Source: Burkholderiaceae bacterium
GTDB lineage: Bacteria; Pseudomonadota; Gammaproteobacteria; Burkholderiales; Burkholderiaceae_E
Assembly: GCA_021166725.1 (NCBI GenBank)
Contig: JAJPES010000081.1
Coordinates: 1 to 60,051 of the forward strand
Direction of reading: 5' to 3'
DNA: 60,051 bases
A model generated the notes under the pieces. The model had not been told where the DNA came from. It saw nothing but the letters and a program-made list of their open reading frames with translations, and searched no databases. This document shows, piece by piece, positions 5,860-13,554 of this stretch (position 1 is the first letter of the stretch; the number at the start of each line of letters is the position of its first letter). The position numbers and the translations under genes are program-made.

Positions 5860-8767
5860 CGCAATCGAGCAATTCCGAAATGCCATCCGCGCGGCGGGAC
5901 TGAATCCCCCGGACACAATCGAGGCCGACGGCAAACTGCGGCGTTTCGCGCCAAACGGCAAGCGCGGCGACGATGCTGGCTGGTACGTCGCTCACGGCGA
6001 CGACATTCCGGCGGGCGCATTCGGCGACTGGCGCACCGGACTGTCGCAGACATGGCGCGCCGACATTGGCCGCACGTTGTCTCCGGCCGAGGAAGCCGCG
6101 CATCGTGAACGAGTCGCGGCGATGCGCCAGGCGCACGAGGCCGAGGAAGCGAAGCGGCGCAAGGAAGCCGCACGCAAGGCGGGCGCACTGTGGAAGGCAG
6201 GCACGCCGGCCGGGGCCGATCATCCGTACCTGCGTCGCAAGGGCGTTGCGCCGGTCCCGACGTTGCGCGAGTTGCTCGCCGAGGAAGTCGCGCGGGTCAT
6301 CGGCTACGAACCGTCGGCGAAGTGCGAACGGCTCGCCGGGCGAATCCTGCTCGCGCCCGTGAAGATCGGCGGCGCGTTGTCCACTATCGAACTAATTGAC
6401 GAGGCGGGCCGCAAGTCCGCGCTGGCCGGCGGTGCGAAGGCGGGCGGATTCTGGGCCGCGCAAGCCTTGCCCGACGGCGACGGATCGGAGCAATGCATTC
6501 TGATCGCCGAGGGCGTGGCGACGGCGCTTTCGGCGCGGGAAGCAACGGGCCATCCAACGATCGCGGCGCTTTCGGCCGGGCAACTGGCAGCGGCAGCGCG
6601 GGCGATGCGAGATCGGTTCCCGGTGGCAACGTTGGCAATCCTCGCCGACGTGCTCGATTCCGGCGAGGCCGATCCCCGAGCCGTGGAAGCGGCGCGAGTT
6701 GTCGGTGCCGCGCTGGCGGTGCCCAACTTCGGGGCGAACCGACCGGAAGGCGCGAGCGACTTTAACGACCTGGCGGCGCACGCTGGGCCGCAAGCCGTAC
6801 AGGAGGCCATAGGGCGGGCACTAGCGAGCGTTCCCGATTCGTTCCCTACATCGGCACCGAAAGACGACGGAAGCGCGGCTGCGGCCGAGTCTGGCGTCTT
6901 GCCGGCTGCCGATGGCGGTGCCGCTGCCGTAACGTCGGGAACAGACGGAACAGCCGTAACAAGCGTGCAAGCAAGCAACGGCGCGGCTTGCGCTGTTACG
7001 CCAGGCGATTCGGCAGACGTAACAGACGTAACACCGAGTCCGATTCCGTCGCTTGATGACAGGCCGCGCTTTGTTGTTCTCGATGCCGCGCACGACGAGG
7101 GCGGCCGGCGCTACCGGGCGGGCGTCTGGTCCTTCGCGGTGAAGCACGGGAAAGCAGACGATCCGCCGACGCCGATCGAGCAATGGGTTTGTTCCCCGCT
7201 GCACCTGGACGCCGTAACCCGCGACGGGCAGGAGAACAACTACGGCCGACTGCTGAGGTTCCGCACGACCGGCGGGCGCTGGCGCGAATGGGCGATGCCG
7301 ATGGAATTGCTCGCCGGCCGTGGCGACGAGTTGCGCGGCGAGCTGCTCGCAATGGGCGTACTGATCGACCCGGACGCGCATCGCCTGCTCGCGCGCTACC
7401 TGCAAGCCCGGAAGCCGAAGCGGTTCGTTCAATGCGCGCTGCAAGTCGGATGGTGCGGGGCGTCCTACGTCCTTCCCGACGAGGTGATCGGGCCGAGCGC
7501 GGCGGCCGTGATCTTCCAGCGTGGAGAGTGCAGGAACGACGAGCATACGAAGGCCGGCACGCTCGAAGGATGGCGGAGCGAGATTGCAGCGCGCGCCGTC
7601 GGAAACCCGCTGCTGATGCTTGCGCTATCCGCCGCATTCGCCGGCCCGCTGCTCGGCAAGTGCAACGCCGAGGGCGGCGGGATTCACTTCGTCGGCGATT
7701 CCAGCACGGGCAAGACGACGGCAATCGAAGCGGCTTGTTCCGTATGGGGCGGGACGAACTTCCGCCGAAGCTGGCGCGTGACTGCGAACGGCATCGAGGG
7801 CGCGGCGGCGCTGTTCAATGATTGCCTACTCGCCCTGGACGAAATCAGCGAGTGCGATCCGCGCGAAGTCGGGGCGATCGTCTATTCGCTCGGCAACGGG
7901 CGCGGCAAGCAGCGGGCGAGCCGAAGCGGCAACGCGCGAAGCGTGGCCCGCTGGCGCTGCGTGATCTTGTCCAGTGGGGAGCGCACGATAGCGACGGCGA
8001 TGGCCGAAGGCGGGCGCTCGATCAAGGCCGGGCAAGCGGTGCGGCTGCTCGATGTTCCGGCCGCGCGTCGCTTCGGCGCTTGGGACGACCTGCACGGCTT
8101 CGCAAACGGGCCGGCGCTGTCGGACGTGATCAAGCGAGCGGCGGCGACGAATCACGGGCGCGCGGGCCGCGCGTTCCTGCATCGTCTGACGCACGACGGG
8201 CGCAACTTCGCTGAACTGCTCGAACGCATCAAGTCGCTACCCACCTTTGCGGCCGACGGCAAGGAAGGCCAGGACAAGCGAGCGGCGGGGCGCTTCGCGT
8301 TGATCGCGCTGGCCGGCGAGCTGGCGACGGAATACGGCTTGACGGGCTGGCCGGCGGGCGCGGCGATCGAGGCGGCGGGCAAAGCGTTCCGAGCGTGGCA
8401 AAGCCTGCGCGGCCGTGGCAACGATGAACGGCGGCAGATTCCCGAGCGAGTCGCCGACTTCATCGAGCGGCACGGCGATAGCCGATTCTCGGATGCCGAC
8501 CTGCCCGACGAAACGATGCGAATCAATCGGGCCGGATGGTGGCGCGACGGGCCGGGCGGCCGACTGTACCTGTTCACGACGGCGGGAATGCGCGAGGCAC
8601 TGCAAGGCTTCGACTTCAAGCGGGCGCTCGGCACATTGCAGGAAGTCGGCGCACTGCCGGCGAGCAGCGGCGAACGCTCGAAGCCTGAGCGAATCGCCGG
8701 CCGGCCGGACACGGTGCGGCTGTACTCGATCCACGCCGACAAGCTGCGGGGCGACGATGGCGCTTGA
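5852..8767 (+). CDS. Element replication protein: TOPRIM primase-like domain fused to DUF927 helicase
   Basis: A 971-aa replication protein. The N-terminal part (about 1-110) resembles the primase domain upstream of TOPRIM (GWYVAHGDDIPAGAFGDWRTG). The TOPRIM core follows with acidic E220 (LIAEGVATALSA) and LAILADVLDSG. After a low-complexity VT-rich linker (about 330-400) comes DUF927 (PRFVVLDAAHDEGGRRYRAGVWSF), with Walker A GDSSTGKTT at about 615 and Walker B LLALDE at about 662. It is likely to prime and unwind element DNA, like the P4 alpha protein. The start at 5852 follows a GGGGGG tract and overlaps the SSB-like stop; an ATG at 5828 would add eight residues. Confidence 0.88.
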   Translation: MHNAIEQFRNAIRAAGLNPPDTIEADGKLRRFAPNGKRGDDAGWYVAHGDDIPAGAFGDWRTGLSQTWRADIGRTLSPAEEAAHRERVAAMRQAHEAEEAKRRKEAARKAGALWKAGTPAGADHPYLRRKGVAPVPTLRELLAEEVARVIGYEPSAKCERLAGRILLAPVKIGGALSTIELIDEAGRKSALAGGAKAGGFWAAQALPDGDGSEQCILIAEGVATALSAREATGHPTIAALSAGQLAAAARAMRDRFPVATLAILADVLDSGEADPRAVEAARVVGAALAVPNFGANRPEGASDFNDLAAHAGPQAVQEAIGRALASVPDSFPTSAPKDDGSAAAAESGVLPAADGGAAAVTSGTDGTAVTSVQASNGAACAVTPGDSADVTDVTPSPIPSLDDRPRFVVLDAAHDEGGRRYRAGVWSFAVKHGKADDPPTPIEQWVCSPLHLDAVTRDGQENNYGRLLRFRTTGGRWREWAMPMELLAGRGDELRGELLAMGVLIDPDAHRLLARYLQARKPKRFVQCALQVGWCGASYVLPDEVIGPSAAAVIFQRGECRNDEHTKAGTLEGWRSEIAARAVGNPLLMLALSAAFAGPLLGKCNAEGGGIHFVGDSSTGKTTAIEAACSVWGGTNFRRSWRVTANGIEGAAALFNDCLLALDEISECDPREVGAIVYSLGNGRGKQRASRSGNARSVARWRCVILSSGERTIATAMAEGGRSIKAGQAVRLLDVPAARRFGAWDDLHGFANGPALSDVIKRAAATNHGRAGRAFLHRLTHDGRNFAELLERIKSLPTFAADGKEGQDKRAAGRFALIALAGELATEYGLTGWPAGAAIEAAGKAFRAWQSLRGRGNDERRQIPERVADFIERHGDSRFSDADLPDETMRINRAGWWRDGPGGRLYLFTTAGMREALQGFDFKRALGTLQEVGALPASSGERSKPERIAGRPDTVRLYSIHADKLRGDDGA
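6929..7032. repeat. Iteron-like GTAAC/GTTAC cluster 1, inside the primase linker
   Basis: GTAAC occurs at 6929, 6956, 7019 and 7028, with GTTAC at 6995. The last two form CGTAACAGACGTAACA with a 9-base period. In protein these read as Val-Thr repeats (DVTDVT). The same unit recurs in inverted orientation at 8798-8902, which suggests DNA-level selection, possibly an origin bound by the encoded replication protein. Confidence 0.5.
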
Positions 8768-9341
8768 AGCCCTACTCGCACGGCTTGAGGCCGATTCTGT
8801 TACGCCTGTTACGCCTGCCGAAACGGCGGACGTAACAGCGAAACCCGCGCCAGTATTGGCTTGCACGGCTGTTACGCCTGTTACGTCGTGTGCGGGCGTT
8901 ACGGAACGCGCGACGCTGTGGCTGCTGCACTTCCCCGACCTGGACCCGGTGGCCGTGGCGTTCGCGCCGGAACGCGATCAAGCCGAAGTGCTCGCGGCCT
9001 ATCCCGATGCGCTCGCGGCCGAGCCGGTGCCCGAGGAAACGGCGACGGTGCCTGCCGACGCGCTCGCGCTGTTCGATGCCTGCGCGAAAGCCGGGCTGTA
9101 CGACGACGACGACCGCGCGGCGCTGCCGGCGATGTTCGCGCTCGATCCAGAGGGCGTGCGCCGACTGATCGAGGCCATGCATGAGCGGATCGCGTCGTGC
9201 AGGCGATGCAGGCACTTCCGCCGGCCGGGACTGAGCGACGGCTACTGCACCGGGCGCGACGACTTGCCGCACGCACACGGGCTGCTGCACGAACTGCCCG
9301 ACGACGAGGGGATGCGGTGCAATGCGTTCGAGCGTGTGTGA
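8757..9341 (+). CDS. Unknown element protein with C-terminal Cys/His-rich segment
   Basis: 194 aa; no family recognised. The N-terminus is low complexity and VT-rich (SVTPVTPAETADVTAKP...TAVTPVT), coded by the iteron-like repeats. The middle is acidic (ETATVPADALALFDACAKAGLYDDDDRAALPAMFALDPEGVRRLIEAMHERI). The C-terminus carries CRRCRHF...GYC...HGLLHEL...RCNAF, a possible zinc-binding knuckle. The ATG at 8757 overlaps the primase gene by 11 bases, which points to coupled expression. Such Cys-rich tails are often seen after primase genes in integrative elements. Confidence 0.75.
   Translation: MALEALLARLEADSVTPVTPAETADVTAKPAPVLACTAVTPVTSCAGVTERATLWLLHFPDLDPVAVAFAPERDQAEVLAAYPDALAAEPVPEETATVPADALALFDACAKAGLYDDDDRAALPAMFALDPEGVRRLIEAMHERIASCRRCRHFRRPGLSDGYCTGRDDLPHAHGLLHELPDDEGMRCNAFERV
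8798..8902. repeat. Iteron-like GTTAC/GTAAC cluster 2, at the start of the 194-aa gene
   Basis: CTGTTACGCCTGTTACG occurs twice (8797-8813 and 8869-8885). A single CGTAACAG lies between them (8831) and GCGTTACGG at 8897. Six cores fall within 105 bases, with a 9-base period inside each pair. The unit is the reverse complement of cluster 1. See the finding on a candidate replication origin. Confidence 0.5.
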
Positions 9342-9601
9342 CCGGGGGGTATGCGCGAACGAAACCGGCGCGCGTTGCATGACCGGCTGTTCCTCTCTGC
9401 GCGGGCGGCCGACATTTGAAGCATGGGGGTCGGCGGGGGCGGCGCGAAAGTTTGGACGACCGAAGCGGAAACCGGGCGCGTCGCTTCACTGCGCCAAACG
9501 TCAAGAAAAAATCCGGGCGGGGGCGTCGAAAGTCTGCGAGACGCTGCCGGAAACCGGGCGCGTAGTCGGCGACCGCTAATCCCGTACTTCTGGAAGGAAC
9601 G
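9342..9601 (+). repeat. Intergenic region with two diverged ~50-bp direct repeats
   Basis: Copy A (9433-9482) and copy B (9517-9564) both start GCGGGGGCG, contain CGAAAGT-TG and end in the identical 15-mer GGAAACCGGGCGCGT (9467 and 9549). They are about 83 bases apart. No plausible gene spans them. The region ends in the ribosome binding site GGAAGGAACG of the next gene, so it probably contains that gene's promoter and control sites. Confidence 0.55.
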
Positions 9602-10261
9602 ATGACGAGCAAGCGGAAGGCCGACAAGACGACGAAAGCATCGAGCAACGCGGGGACCGTGATCCTGCCCGAGCAACCGGGCAAGACGCGCGAGCGCATC
9701 TTTGCCGAAGTGGCGGCGGCAGGCACGCTCGATAACGCGCACCTAATGCAGACGTTCGCCCAGCCGACGATGGGCGAGCTTCAACTTACCGAGTGCGTCC
9801 ACGCGCTGCGGGACAAGACGCGGGCCGTCAATCGTGGCGACCTAACTTCCGTCGAAGCGATGCTGATCGAGCAGGCGACGGCGCTTAGCGCGATCTTCGC
9901 CGAGCTGAGTCGTCGATCGGCGCGGAACATGGGCGAGTATCTGGACGCGGCCGACCGCTATATGCGCCTGGCGCTCAAGGCGCAAAGCCAATGCCGCGCC
10001 ACGCTCGAGACGCTGGCGACGGTAAAGGCCGGGCCGGTGATCGTTGCGCGACAGGCGAACATCGCGCACGGGCCGCAGCAGGTGAACAATGGTATTCCGG
10101 CACCAATACGCGCGGACGCGCGCGCGGGGGAAACCGAATCCGCGAAAACCGAACTATTGACTTCGCGTGCGTCTAGCGGAGCGCACAGCGATGCTTGGCG
10201 ATCCGACCTGTCCGGTGCACCATTAGCGCCGACAAAAACAAACAAGGAGAACCGCGGATGA
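9602..10261 (+). CDS. Conserved element protein of unknown function (QANIAHGPQQVNNG type)
   Basis: 219 aa, mostly helical (ERIFAEVAAAGTLDNAHLMQTFAQPTMGELQLTECVHALRDKTRAVNRGDLTSVEAMLIEQATALSAIFAELSRRSA). It has a KAQSQCRATLETLATVK segment and a VARQANIAHGPQQVNNG motif near residue 150, then a disordered tail. From memory this motif is common in proteins of proteobacterial integrative elements, usually beside a WTPERR...WKPWE-STGP protein; I know no function. The RBS GGAAGGA lies 4 bases upstream of the ATG. Its stop overlaps the next ORF. Confidence 0.8.
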   Translation: MTSKRKADKTTKASSNAGTVILPEQPGKTRERIFAEVAAAGTLDNAHLMQTFAQPTMGELQLTECVHALRDKTRAVNRGDLTSVEAMLIEQATALSAIFAELSRRSARNMGEYLDAADRYMRLALKAQSQCRATLETLATVKAGPVIVARQANIAHGPQQVNNGIPAPIRADARAGETESAKTELLTSRASSGAHSDAWRSDLSGAPLAPTKTNKENRG

Positions 10262-10854
10262 CAATCGGAAGCGGCATCTTTCTGGCGGCACTGGTTTCTT
10301 CTCTCACGTTCCTGTTCATAGCGACGAAAGATCGATGGCGCTGGAAGCGGTTGGTTGTTTGGTCGGTAGGTACATTGACGGCCGTTGTTACCCTCACGGG
10401 CGGCGCTCTGTGGGGCTATAACGCTTGGGAGGACCGAATTCGCCCTATCGATGAGATCGGCAGCATCCGCTTGGGAATGACAAGAGGCGATGTTTTGTTC
10501 TTCAAGGGGAAGCCCGCTGAAGAAGTCGAAGGCGATTGGGTCTACCGAGAGGAATCGGGGAGCATTGCCTACAGAGTTTCGTTCACAGAAGAAAAGGTCG
10601 ATTCTGTCTTGGCCCTCGGCGAGTCCGTCTACCTTCCGCGCTTCTACGGCATCTCCTTCTTTAGCGGTACTCGTGACTTAGAACTTCGCCTAGGACCGCC
10701 TGACTTCGTCGCGACGAGCGCGGACGGATTGAGCCGGATGCTGCACTATCGGAGCTTGAATCTGACGTTCGGCTACAAGAAAGATCGACTAGAAGTAGTT
10801 GGAATTCGCACCGGGGGACGAACCTTTACGTTCACCGAACCGGCGGACCAATGA
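10258..10854 (+). CDS. Membrane-anchored protein with BamE/SmpA-like domain, low-GC cargo
   Basis: 198 aa. Two N-terminal membrane helices (about 5-21 and 35-53) are followed by a soluble domain starting IDEIGSIRLGMTRGDVLFFKGKPAEEVEGDWVYRE. The I-LGMT--DV---KG-P pattern and following strands resemble the SmpA/OmlA (BamE) fold. Function unknown; the domain would face the periplasm or cytoplasm depending on topology. Base composition is visibly less GC-rich than its neighbours. It is inserted, with ATGA overlaps at both ends, between two genes that I associate as a common pair, so it looks like exchangeable cargo. Confidence 0.75.
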   Translation: MTIGSGIFLAALVSSLTFLFIATKDRWRWKRLVVWSVGTLTAVVTLTGGALWGYNAWEDRIRPIDEIGSIRLGMTRGDVLFFKGKPAEEVEGDWVYREESGSIAYRVSFTEEKVDSVLALGESVYLPRFYGISFFSGTRDLELRLGPPDFVATSADGLSRMLHYRSLNLTFGYKKDRLEVVGIRTGGRTFTFTEPADQ

Positions 10855-11069
10855 AGAGCTGGACGCCGGAACGACGAGCACGCCAAGCCGAAGCAATCCG
10901 CCGCTGGAAGCCGTGGGAGCAATCGACGGGACCGCGCACCGACGAGGGTAAGCATCGCGCGAAGATGAACGGCTATCGCGGCGGGCACTGGCGCAAGCTG
11001 CGCGACCTGTCAAAGGCGATGAACGCCGCACTTCGGACGCAACGCGATGGACTGAGCGACTTCGAGTGA
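10851..11069 (+). CDS. Small conserved WKPWE-STGP protein
   Basis: 72 aa, very basic: KSWTPERRARQAEAIRRWKPWEQSTGPRTDEGKHRAKMNGYRGG. The WTPERR--QAE-I--WKPWE-STGP-T-EGK pattern is a short conserved motif I know from phage and island proteins of unknown function. It may bind nucleic acid, given its charge. The start overlaps the preceding stop (ATGA). Confidence 0.75.
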   Translation: MKSWTPERRARQAEAIRRWKPWEQSTGPRTDEGKHRAKMNGYRGGHWRKLRDLSKAMNAALRTQRDGLSDFE

Positions 11070-11147
11070 CCGAACCGTACTAGCTAGCGAGTACCCACCG
11101 CTCTAGGATTGGCGTCGCGCTTCAATAGGATCGGCTAGGGGAGAAAA

Positions 11148-11684
11148 ATGAGCGAGCAACGCCAGCCTAGGGAGCTAACCGGCGACGAGCGGCGGGAATT
11201 GACGCGCCGGATGGACGTTGTTTACGCAGTCATGTGGGGAACTGCGAACTTGCTCTCCCGGCGCGATCTGTTGGTCGAGCAGGTGAAGGAATATGGGGGC
11301 AGGTTTCGCAGTAAGTGGGGAATAGGGTTAGTGATCCTTGCCGCGATCGTGGCATGGCTTGGTGATTCGGCGGACTGGCCATGGCTTCACTCGGCGGGTA
11401 CTACGTCGCTGGTCTTGCTCGCCTTCTGGTTTCTCCCGGTGCTCCCCGACTGGTACATCGCCGAGCGCAAGCTAGAACGAATCGACGCTCAGCTCTGGGA
11501 GATGCGCTACCGTTGGCGGGCGAATGGCGGCAACGACGCACAGTTCGACGATTTGAAGGCTCTGCATCAGCCTGACGTTGGAATAGAGCTCGATACCGAC
11601 GAGTATGGGCACTGGTGGCACGCAGTGCGAGCCGAAATGCAGGAAAAGGCGATGCCCTTGGCGTGCCGGGAAGCAATCGAGTGA
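11148..11684 (+). CDS. Unknown two-helix membrane protein, element cargo
   Basis: 178 aa. A cytoplasmic-looking N-terminus (TGDERRELTRRMDVVYAVMWGTANLLSRRDLLVEQVKEY) is followed by two close hydrophobic helices (GIGLVILAAIVAWL and TTSLVLLAFWFLPVLPDWYI) and a charged C-terminal half that may form a coiled coil (AERKLERIDAQLWEMRYRWRAN). The start is preceded by GGGGAG. Composition is less GC-rich than the chromosome. No family recognised; paired short helices with helical tails occur in small effectors, but that is speculation. Confidence 0.7.
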   Translation: MSEQRQPRELTGDERRELTRRMDVVYAVMWGTANLLSRRDLLVEQVKEYGGRFRSKWGIGLVILAAIVAWLGDSADWPWLHSAGTTSLVLLAFWFLPVLPDWYIAERKLERIDAQLWEMRYRWRANGGNDAQFDDLKALHQPDVGIELDTDEYGHWWHAVRAEMQEKAMPLACREAIE

Positions 11685-12265
11685 AGCGTCGGCGGGCCTA
11701 GGCGCTGCGCGTGTAAGCTGCGCCGCTATTGCCGACTGGCGCGAGGCCGGATTCTTCCCGACCATTTCGCCTGCGAGTGGTTCGAGCCCCGATCGGCTTC
11801 CCGATTGGTTGCCGCTTGGGATTACGCAGGCCGGCGCGGGCGCCGTCGTTCTTCCGGCCGCAGCGGCGCGTATCGGGCGACGTTGCCCGGCGCGTCGGGT
11901 TGCGGATTAGGTTGCCGGTTCACCTGACTGGTTGCCTTGACGCCTGACTGTTGGAGCCAGGCGAGCAAAGCGCGGGCGGCGCGCTCGTTTATCGCTGCGT
12001 GATCCATGCCGGCATCGTGCGGCACGGGCCCGCGCCGCGAAATCGAACGAGCGACCTAAGCCGGGTGGGCGATCGACCGGCGAGGCGTTGCGCCCGTTAG
12101 ACTGACGACCGGGAAACGAGGGGCGCATGACCGTTTCGCGTCCCGAGTGGTTCCCGAAGTGGTTCCCGAATCGCTAGATCGTCGATCAAAGCGACAAGGG
12201 AGTCGAAGTGAAACGCGCACCAGTGCTAGCTTTCCTCGATTTTGACCGGTCAGTGGACCCCGCGT
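11685..12265 (+). other. Right-end non-coding region of the integrative element
   Basis: About 580 bases from the last cargo gene to attR. It holds the right TGGTTCCCG arm repeats (12148, 12160) and looser TGGTTGCC copies at about 11804 and 11931. No convincing gene. A minus-strand frame at 11822-12007 (starting MDHAAINERAARALLAWLQQ) has a plausible helix but no ribosome binding site, so I do not call it. Confidence 0.5.
12148..12168 (+). repeat. Right integrase arm-type repeats (two TGGTTCCCG)
   Basis: TGGTTCCCG at 12148 and 12160, spaced 12 bases, same orientation and spacing as the first two left-end copies (TGGTTCCCA). They lie about 100 bases inside attR. Confidence 0.65.
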
Positions 12266-12309
12266 CTTGTAAGCGGTAGGTCCCCCGTTCGAGTCGGGGA
12301 GTCGGCACC
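12266..12309 (+). other. attR: displaced tRNA-Thr 3' half
   Basis: Begins CTTGTAAGCGGTAGGTC like the tRNA, then carries its own T-arm CCCCG-TTCGAGT-CGGGG, fully paired, and an acceptor half AGTCGGC. That half would still pair with the host 5' acceptor GCCGGCT through one G-U. It ends CACCG, so the encoded CCA is lost by one base. This is probably the original host 3' end. Confidence 0.88.
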
Positions 12310-12405
12310 GAGCGCAGCGCCGGCCTGCAGCACGCCGACCGTGATCGCCGGCGCGTCGGAAGCCGCCACCTCGCGCCGCCGTACGGGCGCGTTTCGATCG
12401 ATCGA

Positions 12406-13554
12406 ATGCCCAGCAACGGTACCTGCCGGTACGAAGCCACCGACGCGGACAGCTGCCTGCGGCTGTCCGGGGCCTGGCGCCTTTCCGCCCTCGGCTCGAT
12501 CGACGAATCGTTGCGAAGCTGCCTGCCGCGCAGCGGGATCGGCGGGCTCGTCGTCGACGGATCGGCGCTCGACGAGATCGACACGGCCGGTGCGCTGGCC
12601 CTGTGGCATCGCCTGAAGGCGTGCGGTGCGGATCCACAGCGCGTCGAGCTGGCCGGTTTCGGCGATGCCCAGCGCGCCACCCTCGAGCTGGTGCGTTCGC
12701 GGCTCGACGAGGTCATCGGTCCGGGGGCAGTCGGCGAGATCGTTCTCGGCGCGCCGCCGGTCGCACCGGTGCGCGAGCTCGGGCGCGGTACCGCGTCGCT
12801 GTGGCAACTCGTACGCGGCAACGTCGAATGGCTCGGCCGCATCGTGGTGGCGCTCGCGCAGGCGCTCGTCGACCCGCGCCGCCTGCGCCCGCGCGAGCTG
12901 TTCGCACAACTGGCGCAGGTCTGCGTCGATGCGATCCCGGTCGTTGCGCTGGTGACCTTCCTGATCGGACTGGTCGTCGCGTATCTGCTCGGCCTGCAGG
13001 CCGCGCAGTACGGCGCGAACATCTTCGTCGTCGACGGCGTGGCGCTCGGACTCACGCGCGAGTTCTCGCCGCTGATCGTCGCGGTGATCCTCGCCGGGCG
13101 CTCGGGATCGGCCTTCGCCGCGCAGCTCGGCACGATGCGCATCACCGAGGAGATCGACGCGATTCGCACGCTGGGGCTGTCGGTCGAGCAGGTGCTGATC
13201 GTGCCGCGCGTGCTCGCGCTGGTCGTCGCGATGCCGCTGCTCGTCTTCGTCGGCGACGTCGTCGGCCTGCTCGGCGCGATGGCGATCGCCGACCACATGC
13301 TCGACATCGGTCCCGGCCCGTTCCTCGAGCGGCTGCGCTACGCGCTCGTCCCGCGCCACCTGGTAATCGGTCTCGTGAAGGCGCCGGTCTTCGCGTTCGC
13401 GGTTGCGCTGATCGGTTGCCGAATGGGGATGACGGTGAACCGCGACGCGCGCTCGATCGGCCGCAACACGACATCCACCGTCGTGCAGGCGATCGTCCTC
13501 GTGATCGTGATCGACGCGCTGTTCGCGGTGCTGTTGCAGTCGCTGGGCCTGTGA
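12406..13554 (+). CDS. MlaE-family lipid ABC transporter permease with N-terminal STAS domain
   Basis: Permease of an MCE-type system that moves phospholipids between inner and outer membranes. Of 382 aa, residues about 10-115 form a STAS-like domain (CLRLSGAWRL...IGGLVVDGSALDEIDTAGALALWH). The rest is the MlaE fold with several helices (IPVVALVTFLIGLVVAYLLGLQAAQYG, ILAGRSGSAFAAQLGTMRITEEIDAIRTLGL). In enterobacteria the STAS protein MlaB is a separate subunit; here it is fused. First gene of a four-gene overlapping operon, starting 96 bases after the integrative element. Confidence 0.9.
   Translation: MPSNGTCRYEATDADSCLRLSGAWRLSALGSIDESLRSCLPRSGIGGLVVDGSALDEIDTAGALALWHRLKACGADPQRVELAGFGDAQRATLELVRSRLDEVIGPGAVGEIVLGAPPVAPVRELGRGTASLWQLVRGNVEWLGRIVVALAQALVDPRRLRPRELFAQLAQVCVDAIPVVALVTFLIGLVVAYLLGLQAAQYGANIFVVDGVALGLTREFSPLIVAVILAGRSGSAFAAQLGTMRITEEIDAIRTLGLSVEQVLIVPRVLALVVAMPLLVFVGDVVGLLGAMAIADHMLDIGPGPFLERLRYALVPRHLVIGLVKAPVFAFAVALIGCRMGMTVNRDARSIGRNTTSTVVQAIVLVIVIDALFAVLLQSLGL

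Larger units (their letters stand above)
3151..12309 (+). mobile_element. 9.2-kb integrative element in tRNA-Thr(UGU)
   Basis: The left boundary is the 3' half of tRNA-Thr; the right boundary is a displaced tRNA-Thr 3' half. Inside are a P4-type integrase next to attL, an AlpA-like regulator, a short ORF, an SSB-like protein, a TOPRIM/DUF927 primase-helicase, a Cys-rich protein, and four small unknown genes, all on the plus strand. Directly repeated TGGTTCCC motifs occur near both ends. I find no relaxase, type IV secretion, capsid, terminase or lysis gene, so how it leaves the cell is not visible. It could be a satellite or a mobilisable element using helper functions. Confidence 0.93.

Noticed and set aside
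11822..12025. Minus-strand 67-aa ORF near attR
   Set aside because: One plausible helix but no ribosome binding site and no recognisable family; opposite to all element genes.
3151..12309. Prophage
   Set aside because: No capsid, terminase, portal, tail or lysis genes in the 9.2 kb.
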